A DNA stretch of 64,000 nucleotides, taken from contig NC_052679.1 in the NCBI RefSeq assembly GCF_016802725.1, positions 3,472,001 through 3,536,000 on the forward strand, in the 5' to 3' direction. The stretch comes from Solenopsis invicta. Its lineage: Eukaryota > Arthropoda > Insecta > Hymenoptera > Formicidae. The notes under the pieces are model-generated. The model was given only the letters and a program-made list of their open reading frames with translations, made no database searches and had not been told where the DNA came from. Made by a program: the position numbers and the translations under genes. Positions 13,399 to 26,994 of the stretch are shown piece after piece (the first letter of the stretch is position 1; each line of letters opens with the position of its first letter).

Positions 13399-14050
13399 GA
13401 GGTTATTATACTGCCTCGCGGCATGAATAATTTACACTCGCTCGAATTTAAATAAATTCGCCCGTCACTGCCGCCGCCGCCGCAGCCACCACCATCACCG
13501 TTCGCCGTTGTCGTCGTCGTCGTCGTCATCGGCTCGAAAACGCGTAATCTCGACTCGGCCCCGAAGGTTGTTTACGGTCGTACGCGCGCAGTTAATTTTA
13601 AACGAATTCGCCGGATATCGTCGCCGAGTAGTATCTCCCGTCTCGTTCGTTATCGCCCCGGTTATTTATGTTATTCCGCGAAATTACTTAGAAGTCCGTC
13701 AATTAGGTCTCCGGCCGATGCAGCGGCGCTCGTAAACAACGTGTGACGTAAGCTAGACACATAATGCCGTATTATGGCAAATAGCGAGGGATACGCGCGA
13801 TACTAGGCGCGCGAGCGATAAACACACGCGCGGACCCTCTGGCAAAAAAATATTGTTCGGTGCTGGCGCGCAAAAAAATAAAAATAAAAATAAAAAGATT
13901 CGACAGGACGAGAGAGAGTCGGTCACTGATACCGATAATCGATCGCGGGGCGTACTAACTTGGTCTCGAACACGCCGCGTATCCTTGTTTTCGGGCGTGT
14001 TGGACGACGGATTCTGATAGCAGCCGGGATGTCGCGACCGAGTATCAGTT

Positions 14051-14074
14051 GGCGCGCGCGCGCGCGCGCGCGCG
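14051..14074. repeat. (GC)12 dinucleotide tract
   Basis: Alternating GC for 24 bp, a classical Z-DNA-prone sequence, embedded in CpG-rich DNA. Confidence 0.95.
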
Positions 14075-14747
14075 ACATTATCCTCTCTCGGCCAAAAATA
14101 AAAGAGAGAGGGGAAAAAAAGAAAGAGGAGAGCGCGGATGATTGTGAAAACCGACGACGGAGGCCGTAAGGTCGTCGCTGGCGATCGTGACACATGAACC
14201 GTGGATGATCGAGCGAGATTCCGTCACGCGCCCGCGTGTACGAGGAAAGTGCCGCTGTATATAAGCGCTAGATGATGTCTCCCGAACCGAAAAACATGTT
14301 TGGTCGGTTGTTTATACGATATATATACCATGTGAAAGCAAACACTTTAAAGGTCTCCGAAGCCGCGGCATCGGGAGCTCGATCTTCGTCCCGGGACGAA
14401 GGCGGGCGGCGTTATCTCTCCGATGACGGTCGCGAGGTGAATAAAAAGGGAAGAGAGAAAGAGAGAGAGAGAGACGGATGGGGAAAATTGTAGAGAGGAA
14501 GAAAAAAGTTGGAGGAGTTCGCGATTCGAAACGCTTATTCTCGTCGCTGCGTGAAACGCTCCTCGGAACGCGAGAAAACCGCGTACGGCGAGATACAGCG
14601 GCGCATCTGCTTAATGTATCGTAATACGCAAATACCGACGCGGGCGAAGTTATGATCTACCGCGTGCCCGCGGCACCTTTGGATTGAACCACCCGACCAC
14701 CAACCCTGACGCTCGCGCGCGTTGGCAGTGCATAATTCTCGGAAACT

Positions 14748-14778
<31 letters not shown>

Positions 14779-16621
14779 TCGGCCGTTGACGTGAGGCAGG
14801 CACGCGGGGAGGAGGCTTCGGGCGCCAGCCTTCACCTCGATGCAATTGCATACGAATCGAAAAACAGTTCGGGCGCGCGTAGGTAGCTAACGGAACTATG
14901 CACGCTTTGTCGCGCGCCCACTATAGCTTTCGGCAGTAACGTCACTACGTATCATTGTATTTATCTATGACTGCATCTCTCTAATTGTCCTTCCCTGCGT
15001 TATAACAATAACGTTAATGGAAATATATAATTAGCGTGTCGATGATTAGAAATCAATTAATACAGTCCCTGTATTATTTGATTGTATTTTGTAACTCACA
15101 TCGCATGTCGCTGCTCCGTCAATATATAAAAATATCCCACATTTAGCTCGCTATGTATAATGCACGCTTCACGGCAATAACGGATACACATGTGCATTAG
15201 AAACGTTATTGCCGCGCCTCTTGAACTCTCTTTCCGCCCTCTTCTTCCTCCCTTCCCTCTGCGATTGGAATGCACACCACTGAACGGACGATGCGTGCAC
15301 ATTCCTCAGATCCGGCAGAAAGACCGACAGGGTAAAGACCCCTCGGACTTCAACCATTGTCTGCTCTCGAGGCGGATCGCAACAAAGTCGAAATGTGTTT
15401 AAGGTCGACTGTTGCGCCCTGTCGAGAGTCTATCGTATATACACCCGAATTCTGGCTCCAAGGCACACACAAAACGGTCGCTTTTCCATCCATGCAGCGA
15501 GAGAGACTTCGCAGCCTCTCGCCTACCCTTATAGCAGCATTCAGTCTCACGCTTTAAACCCCCATTGTACAGAAACATGTTTCCCTCACCTTAGCCAGTA
15601 GACCCTTAATTAGAGAGGAGCCGATGGAACGAAATGTGTATAATATTGAATTTCGTTTACCTGAGGAGGAGATCGGGAACAGAGCTTAACTACCTTAACA
15701 TTTTTACAAGTATATTGTTTCGCGAGGGAGCAAAACAGAAAGAGAGAGATATATATATATAGAGATAGTATCCCCACCGCGGGATAAATATAAAAAAAAG
15801 GCTGCGATCGATACAAACACTTGACACAATGCCGCGCGCGCGGAGTTATCGCATTCCTTCCACGAACGTGATATTGCTGATCTGTACTTTGTACTTATCA
15901 CCAATTTTTACTTGACGGCTTAACAGCTCTCTCTCTCTTTTCCTCCCCCTCGCGCTCTCTATTATCTATTATATCATCACTCTGCGCGCTGTCGCGTACA
16001 CTGTGTACTTCGTACTTTCGTTTACACGCTTGGAAAATATTTATCGCGGCGCAGTCTAACAAGTTCTCTTTCTCTCGCTTTCTCGCTTGTAATCAATGGG
16101 CTTTAATTAACGAGTCTTGCGCACTCGAATATCTCGATCTTTACGTTCTTTTTTCTCCTATTTTAATTCGATCCTGCTCTATCGATATGCTTATTTTACA
16201 AGTCCACCTTCGTCTCGCACAGCCTTCTCGAGGGTTAGATGCCGTAGAAAACAGTCTGTGCGTGTCGCGCGGACGAACCGTATTCTATTCTATTCAATTC
16301 CGTTTGCGCGCTCGTTCTCTCCTCGTCGAACGAACGCTTTTATTCGTCGGCATCGGCGGCGCGTGATCCAATTTAACCGCGCTCGTTTTCGCCCGCCCGC
16401 CCAACCGCTCGCTCGCTCGCTCGCTCGCTCGCGACATGTTTCTCAGCGTCTGCGAATGCAAAACATCTCATTCACGGGCAAAAGTGCTGCTGGCCGCCTG
16501 CGCCAATAGGCGTAGTCCCTTACCTGCGAGAGCGGCAAAAACGAGAGTAGTGGCGCGCGCGTGCGAGAGAGAAAGAGAGAAGAGAGGACAAGAAACGCGG
16601 GAGGAGCGAAGGAAGGAGGCA

Positions 16622-16706
<85 letters not shown>

Positions 16707-16735
16707 GTGGCGGCGGCGACGGCGGCGGCGGGTAT
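16622..16735. repeat. (GAC)n / (GGC)n trinucleotide tract
   Basis: More than 30 GAC/GGC units; all six frames give homopolymer-like peptides (Asp, Arg, Val, Ser and others), so the overlapping ORFs are not genes. Confidence 0.96.
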
Positions 16736-17999
16736 ATAGAGAGAGCATCGCACTCTCCTTCGTCTCCCTTCGTCCTCCGTCCGGGAAAGGGAAAGGAGGG
16801 AAGGGTAAAACCCGCGTACCGGGAGAGAACGCGGAACGCCATAAGATGGAGTAGAAAGAGAGTGTGAGAGAGAAAAAGAGGGAAGGGAAGACGGGTGAAT
16901 GCGCGCGAGAGGAAAAAGGGGGGGGAGAGAGAGAGAGAGAGAGAGAAGACGCGCGCGGGGCTAAAATTAGAATGTCCGTTGGAATGCCGCTGGTAGTGAT
17001 GGTGTGTACAGGATGATTCAGCGAGTGAGAGGAAGAAAAACAAAAAGAGATGGAGGGAAACGGAGGAGAGCAGATATGCGCGGATAGTTTATTCCGTTCT
17101 GGGCGACGAAGCCCCTAAGGTCGCGCGGCAGATACTCCGCGCGTGCACTCGCGTGGCAGCGAGGGCCACCGGAAAGCGGCCGATCTTGTGCTACACAGCA
17201 CACTCTCTTGCTCTCTTTTTTCCCGTTGCTCCTTCCTCGCGCGCCTTTTATACTGCTGTCGCCGGAAATAGATTCGCGTATCGACGCGCTCCGAGAATAG
17301 TCCTTAACTTTTTTATCGCGAGATTTCACGAGGTGGATGATAGTAGTAGTAGGAGTAGTAGGAGGAGGAGCAGCAACAGCAGGCGATAGTACTATGCGAT
17401 TCAACGGTGCTATTTTCAAATGGGACATTATTTTCGTACGTACGCTGCTTTCGCCTTTACGATTGACTCGATTATCAAAGTTCATAGATTCGATAGTAGC
17501 ACAAAATTATTACCATCAACGTGATGTTTCCAATTAGCAATATAACAGCACGAAAGATATCTACATTCTGAATAGAATTAAAGAGCTAAACTTCTTCAAT
17601 TGTAGAAGCTCAATGTCACGTTGCTTAGAGAGCTCGGCTCTAAAACCTCCGCCGCCAACTGTCTCCTCCCCGCGCGAATTCGTTCTATAAATAGCATAGT
17701 CACCAATTTTGTGGGACCGTGGGCCGCCGTTGGTCACGTCCTCTCCGGGGGCCTTCGTGCTCACGACCACGAAATTCAAATACCAGCGATTGCTTTTCAA
17801 ATACTTCAGCAAGACCCTGCCCTGCCCTCCCTCCCTGCGCGGATCGTTATCTGCGATCTAAGCAAATCTTTCCCAGGTCATTCCACGGCGGACTGTCGCC
17901 CGCGTATCGATTATTTCTGCGGGATTCCCCACCTCGTTCCGAGGATCGAGGTGAGGCGCCTCGACGCCTTGCGAAATACTCGGTGCTGATAGTTATACT

Positions 18000-18030
<31 letters not shown>

Positions 18031-21000
18031 CAATGTTGTTGCCGTTGGGCACGCAGGGGGGAGGGGCAGAGGGACGAGGAATAGATAAGCAAATAAATAA
18101 ATAAGCGGGGCAAGGCGAGTCGAGGCGAACGCGCATACGAGAAAGAGAGCAAGAAAGAGAATGAGACTGAGTAGGACCGGTGATTCTCGGGCGAACGTTC
18201 GTCGACGAGGTCGACGGCCTGACACGGATGGTTGACGCCGTGGGGCCCGCTTCGTAACCGGCCTGGGAAGAAGAACGAGAAAAGGTAGATAAAGAGAGGA
18301 AAGGAAAGGGCCCACCGCTGTGGAGCAACGACGCGTTTTCGCCCTCCGCGAAGACGATAGATCCGCCGCCGTATCCCCCCGGCTCGATGATCGGTCTGGG
18401 TCAGCTGGCAACTCCCCTCCTACTTCGATAATACTCGTTCTCCCTTTCTAGACTACGGGAGAAGGATCGGGATGATCGTACTGCATACAGATCGCTCTCT
18501 TCGAGCTACTCTGGGTGGTCTTGAAGATAAAAAAAAAAAAAAAAAAAACGGGCGTTTAGGCAGACGTGAAATTTTCGACCAGTTTCGAGTGGATTTTCCG
18601 TAACGTTGATAACTCTTTACCTCAGTTCTTCTTCATTGAGTACACCGCGAGTGTCCCAGAGTATACCGAGCCCTCTTTCTCTCTCTTCTCCCTTCTCTCT
18701 GGTCGTCCCCCTTCTTCCTGCGGTAAAAGTGTGATCGATGGACGACGAGACGGGACGGGCGGCAACGAAATTGGGGCGTTGCGTATTTATCGCTTCTATC
18801 TCGCCGCTATTTACCGTACCTGCGGCTTTTCGCCGCCAGCCCGCTCTTTTATCGTCCGCTCATTTTATTTCCCCCCCTTTTTCTCACGCCGTTATAACTT
18901 GTACAACACGACCGGATATTTTTTATTAGATTTCTTTTTTCTTTCGCCGCTGCTAATCCTCGCGTCGCGATTTATTCTTCCCTCTCGACCTCTCTCTTCC
19001 TTTATTCCCTCTGTTATTGATTCTACTCAATTAATATCTTTAAGAGGCGTCGCGTTTATTTGAACTCAATTAACAAGAGTTCAAGAGAGCAACATTTCAT
19101 TTTTTTTACGTTTTGTTATTTATTATATTTATTTGCTATCATTTTTAAGCATGTATAGTATCTCTATCATTTAATTGTTCACGAATTTTTAAATCTAATA
19201 ACTGCCTTTGGAGAAAATTTTCTTTCTAAAATACATAAATTTTGTTAGCTTCTATAAATTTCATTAATGACTCTTTTACTTTCTTATTTCACAACTTTTT
19301 TCTTTTGTATATATTGCATTTAATCTTAGAGGCAACAGGATTAAGATTAATGGAAACGTCTCTCTTTCCCTCTAGCTTGCCTAAAAAAAATTGCATGCCG
19401 GAATAATTCGTTGCCATTGGTCATTGTCGTCCCCGTTCCGTTTCTAACAAATGCGAAACGCTTCATTACGGCGGCTCGGGAAAATCATAAAAGCCGAGAA
19501 TGCTCGATGAAGTGATAAAACTTAATTCGCCTGCACGGCCGTCGGTTGTACAAACAACGCTCTCTCGCCCGTGTTTTTCGCGGCGGACGCCCCGCTCCGT
19601 CCATCCCTGGTTTTACGATTTTTGTGGGAATTTTATGGGAGCGGGGGTTTATTTTTATTGGCGGCAGGCCCGAAATTACGACGGGCCGCAAGAAAATCCG
19701 GCGTATAAAACAAGAGGAACCGTTCGTTCGTTCGTGCTGCTCGCCGCCCGCGTTTATTGCCACCCGCCCCGTCGACTTTATGCAATTCCCGCGAAAATCA
19801 TTCGTCAACCTGGCACGTGGAAAACAGTTACGAGAACATCAGTTGCGGTACATTGAGATTAACTCCGCTCGCGAGCAGATTAATTACTGCGTTCGCGTTA
19901 TATCATTCCTCGCGCGACTAAGCCGCCTTATTATTTGTTATTGCGTTTTCGACCCCCGTCGAAGTGTTTTCTCGTTGCCGAACATCTGTCGCAAATAATC
20001 GTAAAGCTGTGGATTCAACGAGCCGCGCATAACTTCGTCGCCAGTCGCAAACTTTACGTCATCCATCACGCCACGATTTCCAGTAGAGTAGACATAATTA
20101 TTCAATCATTATTTGGTCTCGATAAGATATCTGCCAAGATTAATGGACATGAATACAACCAGTACACAGATGAGTTTGTAATGTTTGGATCGTCGTGTTT
20201 ATTATACGACAGGTGTTTGCGAGTAACGATGGAAGCCGGGTGATGGGATTTTTCCCTTAATTAACATGTCGAGCCGAGCTTGGCGCCTTTTGAATCGAAA
20301 AAGTTCCATTACAAAAATCTCATACAGCTGAGTAATGAAATTACAATATCGCAAATTTCGCTACGGTGTACTGAAATTTAGATATCATTAAACAGAAATC
20401 GTGAGAACAGATTTCAAAATCGTTAAAGAAACTCGTGACAAAATTCAATTTAAATTTGAATTGCCGCGGGGCGTCTCGTCTATCAAAAGGCGAAGATTAG
20501 ATTTACGCATTCAATATCTTCGTCGATGACGAAGATTCTTGAAAGGGATGGAAGAATCGTTGATCGCGAGAGGCGGGAAACCTGTTGCGGGAATCCTTCG
20601 AAACGTTTCTTTTTTCCCTTCGGCGGAAGTGCAACGATAATGACAACGGAAAGGAAAGAGAGCACGATCGTCTTTCGAGACGGAAACGAGGGACGATTAG
20701 GATCGCACGAACGAAAGAGAGACATTTATCTCGCGCGGGGACTCCCGCGATCGACGGGATCATCCTCTCTCCTCGATCGGAACGGAAATACTCGAGCACA
20801 CGGCACTTTCTCGCCGGGCCGGTTTTCGGCTTCACCCTTCGACCATTGAATTTCATACCTCTTTCCGAACGTAGTATTTAATCGTCTTCAACCCCCCGGC
20901 AAGATTACCGAGCAGGTACCAGGTGGAACATCTGTTGCTCAACCTGTATCGCGCTATAATGCCTTTCGCTCCAATACCGATCCCTTTTGCGATTTTTTTG

Positions 21001-21699
21001 TTGCTGCGATGAATAGGAGGAACCAGAGAGCGCGCGTGAGAGAGCACACCCAGTCGTTCGGTCGCGCATTATAAAAAGCGTCTGCTTGCAAACGGGTCGC
21101 AATTACGCACTACGTCTCGTGGAGAGGTAGCCAACAATAATCTCTTCCGTTGTAACGAGGGAAATCCGTCGGGGAAAACGTTTCTTGCTTGTCTCGCCCG
21201 AGTCTTGTCGTTCCTGTTCCCCCCGATTTTGCATCGCAATCTTGTTAACGGATACGAATTCATCTTCTGCGATCCAACCGTTGCTTCGAATTCTCATAAT
21301 TAAGGCCGTCCCGTATTCAGGAGATGTCGAGAGCAGCGGCTTGTCTAACTAGCGATTAGAATATTGCTTCGTATATAGATTCACATGTATTTTTTTTTTT
21401 TTTTTTTTTTGTATATATATTTGCATATCGAAAGAGGATGTACTTCCGCAAAGCAGTATATGTAAATAACGGAACACGTGTGCGGCTTACGAAAGCGCGC
21501 GTGATTAACCCCGTAAACTTTGGACTTCGGCCGCGTGCAGCCTTGATCTTCTAGTGCGTGTGGGCCGTTCGTGTCTGCGTAAATGCGTTTCTGCGTGAAC
21601 GACAACGTCTCTCCCTTCCCTCTCTCACTCTTTCTATCGTCGTCTCTGCCGCCGTCATCGTCGTCGTCGTCATCATCATCATCCTCCTCTGATCCGCAC

Positions 21700-21780
21700 G
21701 ACGCGACCACGTGCTAGTCGGTCGCGGTGACGTCACGCTTCCGGTACGTGATTTCCTGGTACCGGACGACCGTTGGCGGA
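21700..21780 (+). promoter_or_regulatory. Candidate proximal Pdk1 promoter (E-box, CRE, ETS cluster)
   Basis: CACGTG lies at 21708-21713, a perfect TGACGTCA at 21728-21735 and an ETS-type CTTCCGG at 21738-21744, all within 40 bp. They sit about 490 bp upstream of the acceptor of the first recognisable Pdk1 exon, in GC-rich DNA. A transcript starting here and running into, or spliced to, 22232 would translate from ATG 22301, because the in-frame TGA at 22205-22207 blocks earlier starts without splicing. The motifs are visible; promoter activity is inferred. Confidence 0.4.
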
Positions 21781-22300
21781 TGAGAGGAGTTAAGTGCCGG
21801 ACACGGGAGGTCCGTGCCTCCTCCTCCGCCTCCTCCTCTGCGCGAGCGTCTCTCGCGTCTTCCGGAGCGGAAAGGATAATGAGTGCCCCGCGAACGAACG
21901 AACGTTTTCGTTGGTGGAAGGGCAGCGGTTGTCTCAAACTCCGCGTTGTTTTTTTTTTTTTTTTTTTTTACTATTTATGAAACGATCGAGGAATATTAGA
22001 CCTGCCTCAATTTTAGATTGATATAGCCGTTAGAAATAATGCGACGTTCACTTTTGATCTCGCGTGACATCTGACGCGACAACTTATCAAATTTATAGAA
22101 CGTTATCGCCAAGAAAGTTGGCGACAAGGTTATAGATCCTATTTATCAATTCGTTATCGACGCTTGAGAAAGTAGAATGGCCAGTCGATCACGGACAGTG
22201 TGCCTGACGAGTCGTGTTTTCTCTTTTGCAGCGTGTGGCGAACCAGGCGCTTACCGTTTCGCCACAGCCGGCAGTAACGGTGGAGGGGCCGGTGTCCAAA

Positions 22301-24228
22301 ATGTCTCCACCGACGAACGACGTGAACAACGGTGTGGTAGCGTCTCCCAGCACCCTGGCGCCTCGGGTTCCACCGACCACGAACCCGTCCCTCACCAACC
22401 CACCGACGCACAAGCGTTCCCCGAAAGACTTCATCTTTGGCAAGGTGATCGGCGAAGGAAGCTTCTCCACCGTAAGTCTCTTTATTTCTATCCAAGAATC
22501 TTTAGTAATGAAATAAATGCGAGAAAAGGATAATAAATCAAAATCGATCCTTTGATCCGATAGGTTTACATTGCCAAGGATATCCACACCACCAAGGAGT
22601 ACGCAATCAAGGTGTGCGATAAGAGTCACATAATCAAGCAGAAGAAGAGCGAGTATGTGAAGCGCGAGAAGGAGGTGCTGAACATGCTCGCGGACGCCAA
22701 GCACTCGTTCGTGCGCCTGTTCTGCACTTTCCAGGACGCGGAGAGACTATACTTTGTCATGTCGTATGCTAAAAACGGCGAGCTCCTGCCTCACATCAAC
22801 AAGGTGGGCTCTTTCGACATCGATTGCACCAAGTTCTACTCGGCTGAGATCCTACGCGGTCTCGAGTATCTGCACGGGCTCGGTATCATTCACCGAGACC
22901 TCAAGCCAGAAAACATCCTGCTGGACGACAAGATGCACGTGCTCATCACTGATTTCGGCTGCGCCAAGATCCTCAAGGACGACCCGGAAACGCCCGCGGA
23001 CGTGGACGCTCAACAGCAACCGCGTTTCAGGCAACGCAGCGGCTCCTTCGTCGGTACCGCTCAGTATGTGTCACCAGAGTTACTGACCAACAGTAGTGTG
23101 AGCAGAGCATCCGATCTCTGGGCCCTGGGCTGTCTCGTCTACCAGATGGTCGCCGGCCTGCCGCCTTTCCGCTCGAGGAGCGAGTACGTAATGTTCCAGA
23201 AGATCCTAAAACTCGAGTACGATATACCAGACGGTTTCTGCGAGCTTGCCAGGTCGTTCGTTAATCAGCTTCTCGTATTGGAGCCGACGCAACGACTGGG
23301 CGCTTTGGACGAGCACGGCGCTGGTTATCCCAGCATTCGAGCACATCCTTTCTTCGAGGGCGTCGACTTCGAGACCCTTCACGAGCAGACACCGCCGCCG
23401 ATTTATCCGTATCTACCCGGCACGTCGGAACATGAGGAGCTAAGGTCGCAATACAGGGTACCCGATAATCTCGAGCCCGGTTTGGGCCAGAAGCAACTCT
23501 CCAGGCTCCTTTGGCTGGGACCCGAAATAACGACAACCAATAACGACAACACCACCGCAGCGGAGCAACTCGCTGTTAACGAGTTCTTCAGCGATATGCC
23601 ACTGAGAAAGTGCACCAACAACAGGCCCGACAACGTCTCCAACATCGCCAATTTGACGCCGGAACAGATTAGAATGCGGCTAGAGAAACAGCGCACTACG
23701 AATCAGTGGCACGCTTTTGTCGATGACAATCTTATACTAAAACAGGGCTTCGTCAATAAGAGGAAAGGCCTGTTCTCTAGGCGGAGAATGCTCCTCCTTA
23801 CTACCGGACCGCACCTATACTATGTCGATTCTTATAACAATGTGCTCAAGGGCGAGATACCCTGGAGTCCAGAACTGAGGGTCGAGCCAAAGAATTTCAA
23901 GATCTTCTTCGTCCACACGGTAAGCATTTTTAGAATATCTCTTAAATCGAAATAAATTGTCAGACATCCAATACCTTTACATCTCTCTGATAAATAGATA
24001 GACGGAGATTATAAAACCGTATCTTTTCATGTCTCCGCTTCTATTCAATCACTATGCATAAGAAAAATTTTTTAACACTTGGAATATATCTAAACTTTTG
24101 TATTCTTTCTATTACAGCCAAACAGGACGTACTATCTTGAAGATCCCGAGGGATTCGCATTGGAATGGTGTAGAGCGATCGAAGAGACGCGAGTTCACTG
24201 TTACGGCCTGCAGGAGATGGCCGCTTAA
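22301..24228 (+). CDS. Pdk1: 3-phosphoinositide-dependent protein kinase 1 (Pdk1/PDPK1)
   Basis: Coding exons are 22232(or 22301)-22471, 22564-23919 and 24118-24228; all junctions are GT-AG and phase 0. From the ATG at 22301 the product is 545 aa, close to human PDPK1 (556). Visible: glycine loop GEGSFSTV (about 51-58, cut by intron 1 between T and V), catalytic Lys73, alpha-C Glu about 92, HRDLKPEN (167-174), DFG (187), activation-loop SFVGTAQYVSPE with the auto-phosphorylated Ser at about 218, then a C-terminal PH domain (about 440-540) with basic KRKGLFSRRR, the usual phosphoinositide-binding patch. Family knowledge: membrane-recruited kinase that phosphorylates the T-loop of Akt, S6K and other AGC kinases in insulin/PI3K signalling. 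Oddity: the frame stays open and protein-like for 23 codons 5' of ATG 22301, up to the acceptor at 22231, so an upstream exon may supply the real start. Poly(A) signal AATAAA lies at 24684-24689. Confidence 0.96.
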
Positions 24229-26009
24229 AATGAAAACTGGAGAGATCCAAAAGACAGAACACGTAACGAGTGGTAAAGTCCGCGAGTGGCGATCACTAAA
24301 GGCCGATTTGTTTCCGACGAGAAGAAATAGCGAAATCGATTGTTCACGTATCAACCGATTGTAAAAAGTAGACTAGTAGACTTTATCGCGCGCATTCCGG
24401 ATCGCGCGCTCTGTACAGTTATAGGCAGAAATTCATTAGGCAAAAAATTCTGAAACGCGATCTCCGTCGTCAAGAATCACCGTATCGCGCGCGGTGTTCA
24501 TTATCACTTACGTTCGCTATTTATTGACGACCCTTCAGATCGTATCATCTGCGCGCACACGCGAGAATCGCACGGTGCTTACGAAAGAGGAAAATACGGA
24601 GGATTAGAGAAATTTTTAGCCAAGGCTTCGCTGTGTGACGTAATTGCGTGAGATCGAGATCGCCCCTGTGGGAGGCATAGGAAAATAAAGTTCACGCACT
24701 CGTAAATTTCAATGTTTACAATGCTCGCGATACGTATCATCCGGATCTTACGCACAAATTTTCACGTGATTCAGCTCTTTGGTGGAAAAAAAATTACGAA
24801 AACAAAAAACCCAAGAGACCGGATTGTCCCAGGAAGAAGCTTCCCATCTTAAGGCGGTCTTGGTCGCGCAAAACACGCTTCGCATGGCGCTATTATAGTA
24901 CTTTATTTCTAAGTAATAGTCCAATTTCGATAAAAACGCGATGCGTATTTAGGTGAAATTAAAAGCCACGCGCGGCAGCAGCTCGTAACGTCGCCGTACG
25001 AATTTAGACGTCAATTTAGCCTGGTTAGTCAAAAAAAAAAAAAAAGAAAAATACAGTGAAGGACAACGAGACGCTACGCAGCTTTAACGAAATCGTTTTA
25101 CGTCGCCTGTAAAGGATCCTCGGAATCTCGCGACCTTCCGGGCGATCTTTGCTCTCTTCACGGTGTACAGACAGTAATTGTTTGTCACGTCGTTCATCGC
25201 CATTCCCTTTCTCCTCCGCGTATTCGTATTCGCGTTTCCCTTCTCGTGAATTTTCTCTGTAAATATCATAAACGCGTTTCTATACGAAGAGCAGGCCGCG
25301 TAAAAGCATCTTGTAATATAGTAGATATGTAAGTAGAAGAAAAGGAAAAGTATCGTTGTCCTGCCACAGCATTTTTCACTCGCTTAATTATGTCTCTCGT
25401 CGTTTGGCCCTCGCGGACTCCCGAGCGTGCGATCGGTGATTAGGTGGGAAAATATCGAGGGAAAGAATGAGATTGGTGTTCGCACGGTTTTCCCAGCACG
25501 TTCGTACGTAAGAGGAAGCGGTGGAGAAAATGGGCATAGGAAACAAGGGGAAACCTTTGTTTTTTCCTCCTGCAAAAGACTTTTAAACTCTGCCTGATGA
25601 GAAAGGACTCTAGGACTAATATAGACTCGTTTGATAGCTTTAAGAGGCGCTATAGTAAAATTTGCTTAGAGCGCGTATCGCCGATTCGTTACACCGTTGT
25701 CATTAGCGCGATTATTATTTACGATATGATTTATAGCGCGTTCGAGCGAAAATTATCGCCCGCGTAATTATCGCCGCAACCGGTAACGCGGCACGAGTAT
25801 TCATTTTCCTCGCATATGTATAAATTAGATATTTAAACATGGCCTCGCGCTTCGTTAATTTATTTCTACTGTTACTTGCCTCGAATTATTTATTCTCGTT
25901 TTTTTTCTCTTTTTTACCGTGCGTCGGGGACCGCATCGCGCGCGCGTTCATACATAGAGATTACAGACTAGTTAACTATCTCGCTACACCGCGTTCTATA
26001 TATTTACTA

Positions 26010-26062
<53 letters not shown>
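26010..26062. repeat. (ATT)n microsatellite
   Basis: About 17 ATT units downstream of Pdk1. Confidence 0.97.
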
Positions 26063-26949
26063 GAGAATATAGCGCTATTACTACTATTACTACCATCACC
26101 ACTGCGTTGTTGCTACGTTATTGCGTACATATATATATATTATATATATTCTATATTATACGTCAACTATTGTCGTTAGACTTAGCTGTTTTTAGGTATA
26201 TACCGTTTACTGCGAATACGTACTACCGCGTTGATAAGAGAGGGAAAGGAAGAAATTGAGGCGCGATTCGACCCGTGATATCGCGAGCGAGCCGTAGTCC
26301 GATCGTGTATAAATCTGTACAGTACTAAACATATGAAAATATTTATATATATATAGATATATTGTACGGTATATATATAAAATATTTATATAATGTGAAT
26401 AGTGCGTAGTTAGGGGGGAAAAACTGTATAAATGTTCATAGGATAAAATCGCGTTTAGGTTTAATTCTCGTTGATATTCTCGGCACGGCTTGTTCGCGAT
26501 TCCGCTAACGAAAAGCTTTATTTAGTCTCTCCTGTTTATATATCCCTCTCCTCTCGCATGGCGCAGACATAAACAGGGTATTCGGGGGATGGCCGAGGTG
26601 GTCGGTGGTTGGCGCGTGTTGCGTCGTACGATGTTCGAAAAAATGGTGATCTGTTCTTTTATGGATCGGCATTGTCCTCGCTACCCAGCGGCTTTGCTTA
26701 AAATGACCGCTTTTGGCGGGCTGCGTACGGTGCGGGCGGACGAGAACGGGGAACGAGCGAGCAACCACCATCAGCGTTCCACGGTCAAACTCCACTTCTT
26801 TTTTCTAGTGAGAATCGTTCGCGAGGGGGAGAGCTTATCCCTTTAGTTCCAAGTTTCGCTTCCGGCGAATCGCGCCTCGGTTTCGCAACGTAGTCTCTCT
26901 GCCGTGAACGAAGCACGTGGGTCGTGGTGAATTTTGGTTTATATATACA

Positions 26950-26956
<7 letters not shown>

Positions 26957-26992
<36 letters not shown>
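26957..26992. repeat. (AT)n microsatellite
   Basis: About 18 AT units. Confidence 0.97.

Positions 26993-26994
<2 letters not shown>

Larger units (their letters stand above)
12583..21690. other. GC/CpG-rich noncoding region upstream of Pdk1
   Basis: Dense CpG, CT/GA and trinucleotide repeats, and many overlapping short open frames on both strands without protein-like composition. No exon could be supported. It may be the first intron of Pdk1 if the donor at 12582 is used. Confidence 0.55.

Noticed and set aside
16436..17043. Frames encoding long Asp, Arg, Val or Ser runs.
   Set aside because: They are all translations of the same (GAC)n/(GGC)n tract.
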